Source: Novosphingobium nitrogenifigens DSM 19370
Lineage (GTDB): Bacteria > Pseudomonadota > Alphaproteobacteria > Sphingomonadales > Sphingomonadaceae
NCBI RefSeq assembly: GCF_000192575.1
Contig: NZ_GL876926.1
Span: 647,929-711,928 of the forward strand
Direction: 5' to 3'
Length of the DNA: 64,000 nucleotides
A program made the position numbers and the translations under genes. The notes under the pieces were generated by a model that made no database searches, was not told the origin of the DNA, and saw only the letters and a program-made list of their open reading frames with translations. Of the stretch, positions 17,486 to 27,480 are shown piece after piece. How positions within the stretch are numbered: position 1 is the stretch's first letter; every line of letters begins with the position of its first letter.

Positions 17486-19825
17486 ATGGCAGAACAGGCA
17501 AAAGCCTTATCCACCGTTGGGGTTGACAGCGCCGATCGGACCGGGACTCAAGACTCCGATCCGGGTCGGCTTGGCGGCCCTTGCGGCAGTTTGAAGCGAT
17601 TGTCCAGTGTGCAGCGCACCATTGAGCAATTCGTCGAGGGTCGCCCCTTTGAAAGGGGGCCGTGGCTGGTCGTGGGCTTTGGCGCGGGGATCGCGGCATG
17701 GGCGATTTTGCCCGGTCCATGGCAATGGTGCGCGTTTCTGGCCGCCTGCACGGCCGCAGCTGCGCTGGCGCCGCTCTTTGCTCCAGAGGGGAAGGGTGAC
17801 CACACTCGGCACGCCATCTGGGGCATGGCCCTGATGCTGGCGGCCGGATGCGGCGTGATCTGGGCCAAATCGGTTCTGGTCGGGCGTCCGGCCATTGCGC
17901 ATCGCGAAGTCGTCATGGTGAACGGGCGTATCGTCGATCGCCAGGACGAAGGGGCGGAAGGACGTTTGCGACTCGTCCTGCTGGCCCGGATCGAAGGCGA
18001 ATCGCAGCCGACCACGATACGCGTGACTTTGCCCGAAACTTCGGACCAGCCCCAGCTCGTCGTGGGAGCCATGATTGCGGCCCGGGCGCGCCTTGTTCCG
18101 CCATCACCGCCGATGCTTCCGGGGGGTTATGATTTTGCCAAAACGGCGTGGTTTCAGGGGATTGGCGCGACGGGGTCGATTCTGGGGGACGTCACGGTGC
18201 TGAGCCCGGCGGGGCCGGTTCCCTCACTTCGCCGGGTGCAAGACGCGCTCGCCCGGCATGTTCTTGCGCAATTGGGGGGATCGCCCGGCGCGATTGCGGC
18301 GGCTCTGGCAAGTGGCGATCGCGGCGCGATTGCGCGCGAGGACGAAGACGCGATGCGCGACGCCGGATTGACGCATTTGCTCTCGATCAGCGGCCTTCAC
18401 GTCAGTGCCGTGATTGCCGGTGTCTATTTCCTGACCATTCGTCTGCTTGGATTGTTCCCCTGGATCGCCTTGCGGGTCCGGCTTCCGGTCGTTGCCGCTG
18501 CCGCCGGGGCAACGACGGGTATCGCCTATTGCCTTGTCACCGGATCGGAAGTGCCGACGGTACGATCGGTGGTCGGCGCCTTGCTGGTTCTCGGCGCGCT
18601 GGTGCTCGGGCGGGATCCCTTGTCCTTGCGCCTGCTCGCGGTCGCGGCATTCTTTGTCATGCTGTTCTGGCCCGAAGCCGTCCTGGGGCCGAGTTTCCAG
18701 ATGAGTTTCGCGTCGGTCATGGCGATCATCGCGGTTCACAATGCCGCGCCGGTGAAGCGGTTCCTGGCAAAGCGTGATGAAGGTCGCCTCATGCGCCTGC
18801 TGCGGGAAACGGCCATGTTGCTGGCAAGCGGCGTGGTGATCGAATTGACGCTTATGCCGATTGCCTTGTTTCATTTCCACCGCGCAGGGATTTACGGCGC
18901 CTTTGCCAATCTCGTGGCCATTCCGCTGACGACTTTCACGACTATGCCCGCGATCGCGCTTGCCCTGGTGCTCGATCTTGCCGGGCTTGGGGCGCCGGCA
19001 TGGTGGGTGACGGGAAAGTCGCTCGAAGCCTTGCTGTGGCTCGCACACATCACTGCCACGATGCCCGGTGCAGTCACGATGATGCCGACGATGCCGGGCT
19101 GGATTTTCGGGATTATGCTGGCCGGGCTGCTCTGGCTTGGCCTGTGGAGCGGGCGCGTACGGCTTTGGGGGCTGTTGCCGGTGGCTCTGGGATGTGCGGT
19201 CTATGCCGGAGAGCGGGCGCCCGATGTCCTGATCTCAGGGGACGGGCGCCATGTCGGGTTGACGGGGCTGGGGCCCGACCTTGTCGTCCTGCGACCGGGG
19301 CGCGGCGGTTACGCGCGGGAAGCGCTGCTGGAAAGCGCAGGCATGTCGGGGGACGTCCGTTTGCTGGAGGACTGGCCCGGAGCCCGCTGCAACGTGGCCT
19401 TTTGCATGGTGCGGTTGGCGCGGGGAGGGCGTTCCTTCGCCCTTCTGTTCGCGCGGGGAACCGGTCTGGTCGATATAGACCAACTCGAGGCGGCTTGCGC
19501 CGCGAGCGACATCGTCGTTGCCGACCGTCGCCTTCCCCAAGCCTGCCGACCCCGACTGCTCAAGGCCGATCTCGGCTTGCTCGAACGGACCGGCGGTATG
19601 ACGATCGACCTCGTTTCCGGTCGTATCCATACCGTCGCCGAAAATCGGGGTGAGCATCCGTGGGTGCAGCAAGCCGGGATCTTTGGCGCGCCCCATGGCG
19701 GGCCCGCAGTTGATCGGGACGGAGCGGGCAACCGAAGTGGGGGGCGAGACGGGGAGAACGGGGCAGGGGGCGTGGATCCCGACTGGATACCGGTCACGCC
19801 ATCTCCTGCCGTTCCCGTTCAGTGA
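17486..19825 (+). CDS. comEC: ComEC/Rec2-family DNA uptake membrane protein
   Basis: Codes for 779 residues from the ATG at 17486. It has an N-terminal pair of membrane helices and a soluble OB-like DUF4131 region. The multi-helix Competence domain follows, containing the diagnostic [18 protein letters not shown] near residues 297-314, and then further helices up to about residue 570. The C-terminal 200 residues occupy the place of the metallo-beta-lactamase-like domain, but I do not see a HxHxDH metal motif, so that domain appears degenerate, as in many alphaproteobacteria. ComEC forms the inner-membrane channel for transforming DNA. The stop overlaps the convergent lexA stop by 7 bp. An in-frame start at 17450 is less likely because it would overlap gltX. 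Confidence 0.9.
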   Translation: MAEQAKALSTVGVDSADRTGTQDSDPGRLGGPCGSLKRLSSVQRTIEQFVEGRPFERGPWLVVGFGAGIAAWAILPGPWQWCAFLAACTAAAALAPLFAPEGKGDHTRHAIWGMALMLAAGCGVIWAKSVLVGRPAIAHREVVMVNGRIVDRQDEGAEGRLRLVLLARIEGESQPTTIRVTLPETSDQPQLVVGAMIAARARLVPPSPPMLPGGYDFAKTAWFQGIGATGSILGDVTVLSPAGPVPSLRRVQDALARHVLAQLGGSPGAIAAALASGDRGAIAREDEDAMRDAGLTHLLSISGLHVSAVIAGVYFLTIRLLGLFPWIALRVRLPVVAAAAGATTGIAYCLVTGSEVPTVRSVVGALLVLGALVLGRDPLSLRLLAVAAFFVMLFWPEAVLGPSFQMSFASVMAIIAVHNAAPVKRFLAKRDEGRLMRLLRETAMLLASGVVIELTLMPIALFHFHRAGIYGAFANLVAIPLTTFTTMPAIALALVLDLAGLGAPAWWVTGKSLEALLWLAHITATMPGAVTMMPTMPGWIFGIMLAGLLWLGLWSGRVRLWGLLPVALGCAVYAGERAPDVLISGDGRHVGLTGLGPDLVVLRPGRGGYAREALLESAGMSGDVRLLEDWPGARCNVAFCMVRLARGGRSFALLFARGTGLVDIDQLEAACAASDIVVADRRLPQACRPRLLKADLGLLERTGGMTIDLVSGRIHTVAENRGEHPWVQQAGIFGAPHGGPAVDRDGAGNRSGGRDGENGAGGVDPDWIPVTPSPAVPVQ

Positions 19826-20505
19826 TAGCGGCGCAGCAATCCGGCCAGCTTGCCCTGAACCTGCACGTCGTTCGGGGTGTAGAACTGGGGGTCGTAAGCC
19901 GCATTGGCCGGATCGAGGCGGATCATGCCTTTTTCCCGGCGCAGATATTTGAGCGTTGCTTCTTCCCCGCGAACGAGTGCGACGACGATTTCCCCGTCGC
20001 GCGCCACTTCGGTGCGGCGGATCAGGGCCAGATCCCCGTCGAGAATGCCCGCATCGACCATCGAATCGCCCGAAACCTCAAGCGCATAGTGCTCGCCGGG
20101 GCCCAGCAGGGCGGCCGGAACGGGCAATGTCGCGCTGCCCTCGAGCGCCTCGATCGGAGCGCCTGCGGCAATGCGGCCGTGGAGCGGTATCTCGATCACG
20201 TCGTTGGCCGCTTCGGGGGCGACGAAAGGAGGGGGCGGCGGTGTCGGCGCAGGCTTTGTCGCCACCCTGGCAGCGCCACGCGGGCTCGCCGTTTCGGGTT
20301 CGCGGATCACTTCGAGAGCGCGTGCCCGATTGGGCAGGCGGCGAATGAAGCCGCGTTCTTCCAAGGCGGAAATCAACCGATGGACACCCGACTTCGATTT
20401 CAGATCGAGGGCGTCCTTCATTTCCTCGAACGAGGGGGAAATGCCGGATTCTTCCAGCCGGTTCTGAATGAAAGTGAGAAGTTCGTGCTGCTTTCGCGTC
20501 AGCAT
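19819..20505 (-). CDS. lexA: LexA, SOS repressor
   Basis: Codes for 228 residues. The winged-helix DNA-binding domain starts [10 protein letters not shown]; a Pro/Ala-rich linker follows; the autoprotease has the Ala114-Gly115 cleavage site (RIAAGAP), nucleophile Ser148 (GDSMVD) and Lys186 (ATLKYL). The start at 20505 is chosen to match the family; an in-frame ATG at 20571 would lie upstream of the operator. A GAAC-N7-GAAC operator is 38 bp upstream, consistent with autorepression. The same operator type precedes the radical SAM-udgX-dnaE2 operon in this window. It is convergent with comEC. Confidence 0.97.
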   Translation of the reverse strand: MLTRKQHELLTFIQNRLEESGISPSFEEMKDALDLKSKSGVHRLISALEERGFIRRLPNRARALEVIREPETASPRGAARVATKPAPTPPPPPFVAPEAANDVIEIPLHGRIAAGAPIEALEGSATLPVPAALLGPGEHYALEVSGDSMVDAGILDGDLALIRRTEVARDGEIVVALVRGEEATLKYLRREKGMIRLDPANAAYDPQFYTPNDVQVQGKLAGLLRRYH

Positions 20506-20542
20506 CGACCGGACTCCCGCGTGATGATGTTCACATCCTTGT

Positions 20543-20557
20543 GAACGAATGCGGAAC
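20543..20557 (-). promoter_or_regulatory. SOS box of lexA
   Basis: On the minus strand GTTC-CGCATTC-GTTC is the alphaproteobacterial SOS operator. The proximal half-site is also one arm of an 18-bp palindrome, GTTCACATCCTTGTGAAC (20529-20546). The operator follows directly on the -10 element, as expected for lexA self-regulation. Confidence 0.88.
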
Positions 20558-20585
20558 GAATAGGTAACCAATCAGGCCTAGTCAA
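20557..20585 (-). promoter_or_regulatory. Candidate lexA promoter
   Basis: TTGACT (20585-20580) and TATTCG (20562-20557) are separated by 17 bp on the minus strand and abut the SOS operator. The -35 is a near-consensus match; the -10 is weaker. Transcription would start inside the operator. Confidence 0.6.
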
Positions 20586-20636
20586 GCAATTCCGCCATTT
20601 TTCCCGCCGTGGCGGATCGATCTTGGTGCTATCGTT

Positions 20637-21329
20637 TCAACCGATGGCAAGTGCGGTCGCGGCGGCGGCATGGAGCGCGGTTGTGTCGAACAAGGGGACC
20701 GGGCTGTCTTCCGGTCGGACCAGAAGCATGATCTCGGTACAGCCCAGAATGATCCCTTGCGCACCGCGCTCGGCAAGGCGGGCAAGGGCGCCCCGATAGG
20801 CTTCGCGAGAGCGCGGCTCGATGCGTCCGGCGACGAGTTCTTCATAGATCACGCGATGGACGATCTGGCGGTCGGCGTCTTCGGGAACGATCACGTCGAG
20901 CCCGTGGCGCTCGGCAAGGCGTTCGCGATAGAATGCCTGCTCCATGGTGAAGCGGGTTCCGAGCAGGCCGACGCGCTCGATCCCGGCTGCCCTTACCGCG
21001 GCCCCGGTCGGGTCGGCAATGTGGAGCAGGGGAACCGCGACATTGGCGGCGATGAGGTCGGCGCAGCGGTGCATGGTGTTGGTGCAGATAAGCAGCGCTT
21101 CGGCGCCTGCTGTTTCGAGGCGGCGTGCAGCATCGACCATGCGGGAGGCAAGCGCGTCCCAGTCACAGGCATGCTGGAGCGCCTCGATTTCGGCAAAGTC
21201 GAACGACCACAACAGCAGGCGCGCCGAATGCGTGGGGCCCAGCGCGTCGCGGACACCCTGATTGATGATGCGATAGTATTCGGCTGAGCTTTCCCAGCTC
21301 ATTCCACCGATCAGGCCAAGCGTCTTCAT
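20637..21329 (-). CDS. Aspartate/glutamate racemase family protein
   Basis: Codes for 230 residues from ATG 21329. The N-terminal KTLGLIGGMSWESSAEYY motif and the two catalytic cysteines, in CTNTMH and LGCTEI, fit the cofactor-independent Asp/Glu/hydantoin racemase family, closest in style to YgeA broad-specificity amino-acid racemases. It probably interconverts L- and D-amino acids in the cytoplasm. It lies between lexA and the SPFH gene on the same strand, 60 bp after the latter. In many sphingomonads this position between trpC and lexA holds moaC and moeA instead. Confidence 0.88.
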   Translation of the reverse strand: MKTLGLIGGMSWESSAEYYRIINQGVRDALGPTHSARLLLWSFDFAEIEALQHACDWDALASRMVDAARRLETAGAEALLICTNTMHRCADLIAANVAVPLLHIADPTGAAVRAAGIERVGLLGTRFTMEQAFYRERLAERHGLDVIVPEDADRQIVHRVIYEELVAGRIEPRSREAYRGALARLAERGAQGIILGCTEIMLLVRPEDSPVPLFDTTALHAAAATALAIG

Positions 21330-21389
21330 GGGCGGATCGTGAGGCAGCAATGTGGCAGGGATGGGGCGCTCCCACCCCCGCCATGGGGT

Positions 21390-23366
21390 TCAGGCCGCGT
21401 CCTGTTCCTCGCGCGCAAGCAGGGCTTCCCCCTTTTCGGAAAGGAGCAGGCCGAGAAGTCCCGCCAGCGGATTGGCAGCATCGTTTCCCGCACCGCTGAT
21501 CTGGATCCGGGGGACGATATCGACGCCGGACTTTTCAAGCGCTTCGGCAAGGCGTTCGACGACCTGTCGAGTGAGCTGATAGCGTGAGCCGCCCGATGCC
21601 TCGGCTTGCTTGGCGATCGTTTCGGCCGTGGCAAGACCGGTCTTGGTGATGCGCTCGGCGTCGGCGCTTGCGATGGCGACCATCTTGGCGGCCTCGCCTT
21701 CACCGATGATCTTGACGCGATCGGCTTCGGCACGGGCAAGGGCGCGGGTCTGGTCGGCCTGTTGCATGGCGAGCCGCAGGGCGGCCTTGCCTTCGTTTTC
21801 CTTGACCGTGATCGACAGTTCGGACTGGGTGATCGCGGTCTGCTGGTTGGCGCGGGCTTCGGCTTCGCGCAGCATCTTTTCGCTTTCGGCGGCGATGCGT
21901 TGCTTTTCGTAAGTCGCGACGCGTTCCTCGGCGACCTGGCGCTCGCGCAGCTGCTGGAGGACTTTCTCGATCTGATTGCTGTCGGTGCTTGATGCACGCG
22001 GCGTTCCGATCAGGACTTCCTGCAGTTCCAGATTATAGGCAGAGAACCGCTCGTGCATTTGTTGTCCGGCCAGTTGCTGGATGTCCGCCCGTTCCTGAAG
22101 CAGTTCGATCAGCGTACGCTTTTGTGCGACGTTCTTGAAATAGGCCGAAACCATTGGATCGAGCGTCTGTTCGACCAGCCGCTTGATGTCGCCGAAACGC
22201 TGCACGACGAGCGGCGCCTTGCGATAGTCGATGTGGACGACGACCGAGAGCGGCAGCACCGGTTCGAACGCGTCGCGGGTGATAAGCGAGACTTCGGCAA
22301 GGTTCTCGTCATAGCGATGCGTGCCGACGGCGGCCTGATCCCACTTCAGGATGAAGTTGGTCGTCGGGACCATCAGGATCTTGCCCGCATAGGTGTTGAA
22401 GGCATATTTGCCGGGCAGCAGCGGTTCGCTCCAGACCCCGCGCGATCCGCGTGCGACGAGTTCGCCGTGGCGATAGTCCTCGCCCGAGGTGTCGCCGGTA
22501 TCCGCCCCGGTATAGCTGATGACAACGCCGACGTGGCCGACCTCGATCACGGTCTTGGCAACCATCTCGACCGTCGCGAACAGCCGGTTGATGTAATAGC
22601 TGCCTTCGACCAGAACCTGAAGCTGGCGCCCGCGACGACCGCCTGCGGTGATGAACTTTTCCGGGTCCTGGAATGAGTTATGGAATGTTCCTGCGGTCGA
22701 CTGATCGGTGCCGACTTCGGGGGCGATGATCTCTTCGGCCCCCAGGGCGGGGCCGTCATGGACGGTGACGACGCCGATCTGGTCCTGCGCGTCCTTGATG
22801 ACGACGGCATCGAACCCGCTGCGCGAAGCGATCAGCGACGACATCTGGTCGAACACCTGCTGATCCGCGCGTTCGAGCATCAGGCCATAGATTTGGTCGC
22901 GCGTGATGATGACGAACTGGGCAAGGTTGATGGCATAAGTGCCTTCGCGCAGGATCGCGCGTTGCGGGCCTTTCTGGCCTCCGGCAGTCAGGAATGCCCG
23001 GACGTCGAGGAAATCGGCGGTCGCGGCATTGCTGGCGAGAGTCTGCGTAGGCTCAAGCGGCATGCCGTCGCGGGCGAAGACATAGCCGATCTGCCCTTGG
23101 GGAATGGTCACCAGCGGCTCGGCATGAAGGCGATATTGGAACGGCAGAAAGAAGTGAAAACCGCCGCGCAGGACTTCGGGTTGATATCCGGCTTCGCCCG
23201 CCAGCGCGATCAGGCCGCCGCTGACCGAACCCGAGCCGCTCCAGAGTTTTTCGATGATGGCCACGCGATTGTTGCCAACGTAACGGATCGCGCCCGAAAC
23301 ACGCACAAACGCGGCCACCGCCACCAGACCGGTGACGATTTCGGCCCACAAGGGGATATGAAACAT
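21390..23366 (-). CDS. SPFH/Band 7 (flotillin-like) membrane protein
   Basis: Codes for 658 residues. An N-terminal membrane helix (about 6-24) is followed by a long SPFH-like beta region and then by an extended Glu/Ala/Arg-rich coiled coil (about 480-590) of the flotillin type, with repeated QTAITQSEL/EAEADRVK-like segments. The C-terminal tail of 50 residues ends LLSEKGEALLAREEQDAA. Flotillin-like proteins scaffold membrane microdomains; the specific partner here is unknown. It is on the same strand as trpC (187 bp downstream of it) and the racemase gene (60 bp further on). Confidence 0.85.
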   Translation of the reverse strand: MFHIPLWAEIVTGLVAVAAFVRVSGAIRYVGNNRVAIIEKLWSGSGSVSGGLIALAGEAGYQPEVLRGGFHFFLPFQYRLHAEPLVTIPQGQIGYVFARDGMPLEPTQTLASNAATADFLDVRAFLTAGGQKGPQRAILREGTYAINLAQFVIITRDQIYGLMLERADQQVFDQMSSLIASRSGFDAVVIKDAQDQIGVVTVHDGPALGAEEIIAPEVGTDQSTAGTFHNSFQDPEKFITAGGRRGRQLQVLVEGSYYINRLFATVEMVAKTVIEVGHVGVVISYTGADTGDTSGEDYRHGELVARGSRGVWSEPLLPGKYAFNTYAGKILMVPTTNFILKWDQAAVGTHRYDENLAEVSLITRDAFEPVLPLSVVVHIDYRKAPLVVQRFGDIKRLVEQTLDPMVSAYFKNVAQKRTLIELLQERADIQQLAGQQMHERFSAYNLELQEVLIGTPRASSTDSNQIEKVLQQLRERQVAEERVATYEKQRIAAESEKMLREAEARANQQTAITQSELSITVKENEGKAALRLAMQQADQTRALARAEADRVKIIGEGEAAKMVAIASADAERITKTGLATAETIAKQAEASGGSRYQLTRQVVERLAEALEKSGVDIVPRIQISGAGNDAANPLAGLLGLLLSEKGEALLAREEQDAA

Positions 23367-23516
23367 GGGAATTGGCGTCCTTGGCCAAGTAGGGATCGTC
23401 GATGATTGCGTCGACGTCCGGCCTTTTACGCCTTATGAAGTCAAGGCCCAAATAAAAGCGGCATAAAGAACCGTAAAGACGGCATTTCTGTTGCGTAATT
23501 GCCGCAAGTCATTCCC

Positions 23517-23544
23517 CCCCCGATTGTCCAGTCGACATCGGGGG
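23517..23544 (-). terminator. Hairpin just after trpC
   Basis: CCCCCGAT and ATCGGGGG form an 8-bp stem around a 12-base loop 10 bp past the trpC stop. It has no U tract, so it is a weak candidate for the end of the trp operon. Confidence 0.35.
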
Positions 23545-23554
23545 AAGTGCACGA

Positions 23555-24349
23555 TCAGTCCGCTCCGGTCAGCAGGCGGCGGGTGGCTGCCTCGACATCG
23601 TCCTCGCGCATCAGGCTTTCCCCGACAAGGAATGTACGCGCGCCACAGGCCGACAGGCGGACACAATCGGCATGGCTGTTGATCCCGCTTTCCGCGACAA
23701 GCAGGGTTCCTTCGGGCGCGAGCGAGGCAAGGCGCTCGGTCACGGCCAAGTCGGTGACAAATCGCTTGAGATCGCGATTGTTGACCCCGATCAGGCGCGA
23801 CTGGAGGCGGTGCGCACGTTCCATTTCGGCTTCGTTATGCACTTCGACCAGGGCGTCCATGCCGAGTTCGCGGGCGGCGGCTTCGATTTCGGCCATTTGC
23901 CCGTCGTCGAGAGCGGCAACGATAATCAGGATCGCATCGGCACCGATCGCGCGTGCCTCTGCGCACTGCCACGGGTCGACCATGAAATCCTTGCGGATGA
24001 CCGGCAGCGCGCAGGCAGCTCGCGCGGCAATCAGGAAGTCTTCATGGCCTTGAAAATAGGGGGCATCGGTCAGGACCGAGAGGCAAGCCGCCCCTCCCGC
24101 CTCATAGGCACGGGCATGATCGGCGGGCCGAAAATCCGGCCGGATCAATCCCTTGGAGGGGCTTGCTTTCTTGATTTCGGCAATCAGCGCAAACCCGGTC
24201 GCAGCCTTTGCCCGCAAGGCCGCTTCGAACCCGCGGGGCGCGGTCTGCGTCGCCGCGCGCGCACCAAGTTCGGCAAGGCTCGTATTGGCCTTGCGGATGA
24301 CGACTTCCTCGCGCTTGGTGGCGCAGATCTCGGCAAGCTTGTCGGTCAT
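23555..24349 (-). CDS. trpC: Indole-3-glycerol-phosphate synthase
   Basis: Codes for 264 residues. The [10 protein letters not shown] motif (58-67) with catalytic Lys, LVEVHN and the phosphate-binding VAESGI are all present, so this is the TIM-barrel enzyme closing the indole ring in tryptophan synthesis. The ATG at 24349 is 16 bp after the trpD stop; upstream in-frame sequence lies over trpD and is not coding. It is the last gene of a ppiD-trpE-trpG-trpD-trpC run. Confidence 0.96.
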   Translation of the reverse strand: MTDKLAEICATKREEVVIRKANTSLAELGARAATQTAPRGFEAALRAKAATGFALIAEIKKASPSKGLIRPDFRPADHARAYEAGGAACLSVLTDAPYFQGHEDFLIAARAACALPVIRKDFMVDPWQCAEARAIGADAILIIVAALDDGQMAEIEAAARELGMDALVEVHNEAEMERAHRLQSRLIGVNNRDLKRFVTDLAVTERLASLAPEGTLLVAESGINSHADCVRLSACGARTFLVGESLMREDDVEAATRRLLTGAD

Positions 24350-24365
24350 GACGTGTCCCGTTCGG

Positions 24366-25361
24366 TCAGGCGAGCGCGGCGATCCAGCAATCGAGCAGGG
24401 CTTTGGCAAGCCCCTTGTCGATCGCTTCGGCGGCTTCCTCGATGCCGGCGTGCCAGTCATCGGTTTCGCCCGCAACGATGAGAGCGGCGGCCGCATTGAA
24501 CAGCACCGCGTCGCGATAGGGGCCTTCCTCGCCGAGCAGGAGGCGGCGAAGCGCATCGGCATTGTGCACCGCGTCTCCGCCCCGGATCGCTTCGACCGGA
24601 GAGATCGACAGGCCGACGTCGGATGGCGCGACCCGGCGCATGCGGACGGTTTCGCCGCTGACTTCGGCGATCTCGTTCCCGCCGGCGAGGCTGAGTTCAT
24701 CGAGGCCCTCGTCGCCCGAGACGACGAACGCGTGAAGCGTGCCGAGGCGACGAAGGGCATCACCATAGATCGGCACATAGGCGGGACGGGCAATGCCGAC
24801 GAGTTGCCGACGCACTCCGGCCGGATTGGCCAGCGGGCCCATCAGGTTGAAGATCGTCCGGCGACCGATCGCGCGCCGGATCGGCATGATCCGGCCCATC
24901 GACGGGTGATGGCGGCCTGCGAACAGGAAGCAGATGCCAAGGTCGTTGAGCGTCGCCTCGGCGGTTTCGCCCACGCGGTCAAGATCGAGCCCGAGTGCTT
25001 CAAGCGTATCGGCAGCGCCCGCCTTGGAACTGGCGGCGCGGTTGCCGTGCTTGGCCACCGGGACACCGCATGCGGCGACCACCAGGCTGACCGCTGTCGA
25101 GACGTTGAGCGTGTGGTGCCCGTCGCCCCCGGTCCCGCAGACGTCGATCGCGTTGGCCGGGGCACTGATCGGGATCATGCGTGCACGCATGGCCCGCGCG
25201 GCACCGGCGATCTCGCTTGCCGTCTCGCCGCGATCGGACAGCGCGACGAGGAACGCTGCAATGGCGTCATCGGCGACGCCGCCATCGAGAATGGCGCCGA
25301 ACGCGGCTTCGGCTTCGTCTTCATCCAGCGGTGTCGCGGTGACCGGCGGCAGTGTGGTCAT
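24366..25361 (-). CDS. trpD: Anthranilate phosphoribosyltransferase
   Basis: Codes for 331 residues. The PRPP-binding GTGGD motif is at 76-80, followed by [15 protein letters not shown] and [21 protein letters not shown], all diagnostic. It transfers phosphoribose to anthranilate. The ATG at 25361 overlaps the trpG stop by 4 bp (ATGA), so the pair is translationally coupled. Confidence 0.96.
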   Translation of the reverse strand: MTTLPPVTATPLDEDEAEAAFGAILDGGVADDAIAAFLVALSDRGETASEIAGAARAMRARMIPISAPANAIDVCGTGGDGHHTLNVSTAVSLVVAACGVPVAKHGNRAASSKAGAADTLEALGLDLDRVGETAEATLNDLGICFLFAGRHHPSMGRIMPIRRAIGRRTIFNLMGPLANPAGVRRQLVGIARPAYVPIYGDALRRLGTLHAFVVSGDEGLDELSLAGGNEIAEVSGETVRMRRVAPSDVGLSISPVEAIRGGDAVHNADALRRLLLGEEGPYRDAVLFNAAAALIVAGETDDWHAGIEEAAEAIDKGLAKALLDCWIAALA

Positions 25362-25957
25362 GCGACCAGGCTGCCGACGTGTTCGCGCGGAGTCAGGCCG
25401 CAAATACGCAGGAAATTGGCGATCATCGCATGACCGTGTTCGGTCGCGATCGATTCGGGGTGGAACTGCACACCGTGGATCGGCTTTTCGACATGGCGAA
25501 AGCCCATGACATGCCCGTCGTCCGACCGCGCATTGACCGACAGGACCGGCGGAATGTCCTCGACGATCAACGAGTGATAGCGCGTGGCGATGAAGGGCGA
25601 AGGAATGCCTGCGAAAACGCCGGTTCCGTCATGAGTGACCGAACTCGTCTTGCCGTGCATCAGCCCGCCGCGCACGACCTTGCCGCCGAAATACTGGCCG
25701 ATCGACTGGTGTCCAAGGCAGACACCGAGCAGCGGCAACCCGCTGTCCGCCGCCGCACCGACGAGGTCGAGGCTGATGCCCGCTTCGTTCGGCGTGCAGG
25801 GGCCGGGAGAGATCAGGAATCCCTTTGCTCCGCTCGAAATGGCCTGTCCGGCGGAAAGCGCGTCATTGCGCACCACTTCCACTTCGGCGCCCAGTTCCAT
25901 GAGGTAGTGGACGAGATTCCAGGTGAAGCTGTCGTAATTGTCGATGACGAGGATCAT
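25358..25957 (-). CDS. trpG: Anthranilate synthase glutamine amidotransferase subunit
   Basis: Codes for 199 residues, a class I glutaminase with catalytic Cys80 in GVCLGHQ and the His-Pro-Glu-Ser motif near the C-terminus. It supplies ammonia to TrpE; in some bacteria one protein also serves PabB. It lies 6 bp after trpE and overlaps trpD by 4 bp. Confidence 0.95.
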   Translation of the reverse strand: MILVIDNYDSFTWNLVHYLMELGAEVEVVRNDALSAGQAISSGAKGFLISPGPCTPNEAGISLDLVGAAADSGLPLLGVCLGHQSIGQYFGGKVVRGGLMHGKTSSVTHDGTGVFAGIPSPFIATRYHSLIVEDIPPVLSVNARSDDGHVMGFRHVEKPIHGVQFHPESIATEHGHAMIANFLRICGLTPREHVGSLVA

Positions 25958-25963
25958 GGCGTC

Positions 25964-27478
25964 TTACTGCCCGAACTTGGTGTCGCTGGCCACCCGGATT
26001 GCCTCGCGGGCGGCAGCAAAGAGGGCGCCCGACTTGGCTTCGCATTCGCGCTGCTCGTAAACGGGGTCGCTGTCGGCAACGATTCCTGCGCCCGCCTGAA
26101 CATGCATGACCCCGTCCTTGAGCACCGCAGTGCGCAGGACGATGCACGAATCGACCGATCCGTCGGGAGCGAAATAGCCGACGCCGCCAGCATAGGCGCC
26201 GCGCGTTTCCGGTTCGAGTTCGGCGATGATCTCGCAGGCCCGGACTTTTGGCGCGCCGCTGACGGTCCCGGCCGGGAACCCGGCGAAGAGCGCATCGACC
26301 GAATCCGCACGACTGGCGTCGAGACGGCCGACCACGTTTGAGACGATGTGCATCACATGGCTGTAGCGTTCGATCGTGAAGCTCTCGGTCACGCGGACGG
26401 TACCGGCCTCTGCCACGCGACCGACATCGTTGCGGCCAAGGTCGAGCAGCATCAGGTGCTCGGCGCGTTCCTTGGGATCGTCGAGCAGGCTTGCTTCGTT
26501 CGCGCGATCCTCTTCCGCCGTCTTGCCGCGCGGACGCGTCCCCGCGATCGGGCGAATGGTCACTTCACCATCGCGGATCCGGACCAGGATTTCCGGGCTC
26601 GACCCGATCAGGGCAAAGCCGGGGAGGTCGAGGAAGAACAGGAACGGCGAAGGATTGATCCGCCGCAGTGAGCGGTAGAGTGCCGAGGCGGGGAGCGGGA
26701 AGGGGGTCGTGAAGCGCTGTGCGATGACCACCTGAAAGATGTCGCCCGCTTCGATATAGTCCTTCGCGCGCGTCACCATGTCGGCATAGGCGCCGGGCGC
26801 CATGACCGGTTGGCGGGCAAGCTCGATCGCTTCGGCAAGGCGCGGATCGGCGGGCAAGGGGCCGTTGAGCCCGGCGAGAGCCGCGTCGATGCGCTCGGCG
26901 GCAATCGCCAGTGCCTCTTCGGGGGTGGTTGCCGAAGGCCAGATCGGCGCCAGGGCCACGAGTTCGTCGCTCAGGCGGTCGAACACCAGGAGGACCGTCG
27001 GCCGCACGAACAGCATGTCGGGCAGTTCGAGCGGGCTGTCCGGCGCGCGGGGCAGCTTTTCGACAAGGCCGATCGTCTCGTACCCGAAATAGCCGACGAG
27101 GCAGGCGAGGACCGGCGGCAGACCGGCAGGAACGTCGATGTGGCAGGCCGTGACCAGCGCGCGCAGTTCCGCAAGGCTGTCGCGTTCCAGTGGCTCGAAT
27201 GCCTCGGGATCGGTGGCCCAGTGGCGGTTGATTTCCGCCTTGGCGCCCTTGGCCCGGAACACGAGATCGGGGGCAAGGCCGAGCAGGCTGTAGCGCCCGC
27301 GCACTTCGCCGCCCTCGACCGATTCGAGCAGGAAGTCCCCGCGTCCCTCGCGCATGAGTTTCAGTGCTGCGCCGACCGGCGTTTCGGTATCCGCGATCAG
27401 GCGGCGGCAGACCAGCGCAGGGAGGCCCGAGCGCAGGGCGTCGAGCGCGATGGCGGCGTTTTCGAGTGTGTCGCGCAT
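25964..27478 (-). CDS. trpE: Anthranilate synthase component I
   Basis: Codes for about 504 residues. The chorismate-binding domain is clear in the C-terminal half: PSPFLFFLDLPGFALIGSSPE, IRPIAGTRPRGKT, MLLDLGRNDVGRVA and PAGTVSGAPKVRA. The N-terminal half includes LLESVEGG, the LLES element associated with tryptophan feedback inhibition. The ATG at 27478 follows the ppiD stop by 2 bp; a GTG at 27484 overlapping that stop is an alternative. No leader peptide or attenuator is visible, since ppiD lies directly upstream. Confidence 0.95.
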   Translation of the reverse strand: MRDTLENAAIALDALRSGLPALVCRRLIADTETPVGAALKLMREGRGDFLLESVEGGEVRGRYSLLGLAPDLVFRAKGAKAEINRHWATDPEAFEPLERDSLAELRALVTACHIDVPAGLPPVLACLVGYFGYETIGLVEKLPRAPDSPLELPDMLFVRPTVLLVFDRLSDELVALAPIWPSATTPEEALAIAAERIDAALAGLNGPLPADPRLAEAIELARQPVMAPGAYADMVTRAKDYIEAGDIFQVVIAQRFTTPFPLPASALYRSLRRINPSPFLFFLDLPGFALIGSSPEILVRIRDGEVTIRPIAGTRPRGKTAEEDRANEASLLDDPKERAEHLMLLDLGRNDVGRVAEAGTVRVTESFTIERYSHVMHIVSNVVGRLDASRADSVDALFAGFPAGTVSGAPKVRACEIIAELEPETRGAYAGGVGYFAPDGSVDSCIVLRTAVLKDGVMHVQAGAGIVADSDPVYEQRECEAKSGALFAAAREAIRVASDTKFGQ

Positions 27479-27480
27479 GA

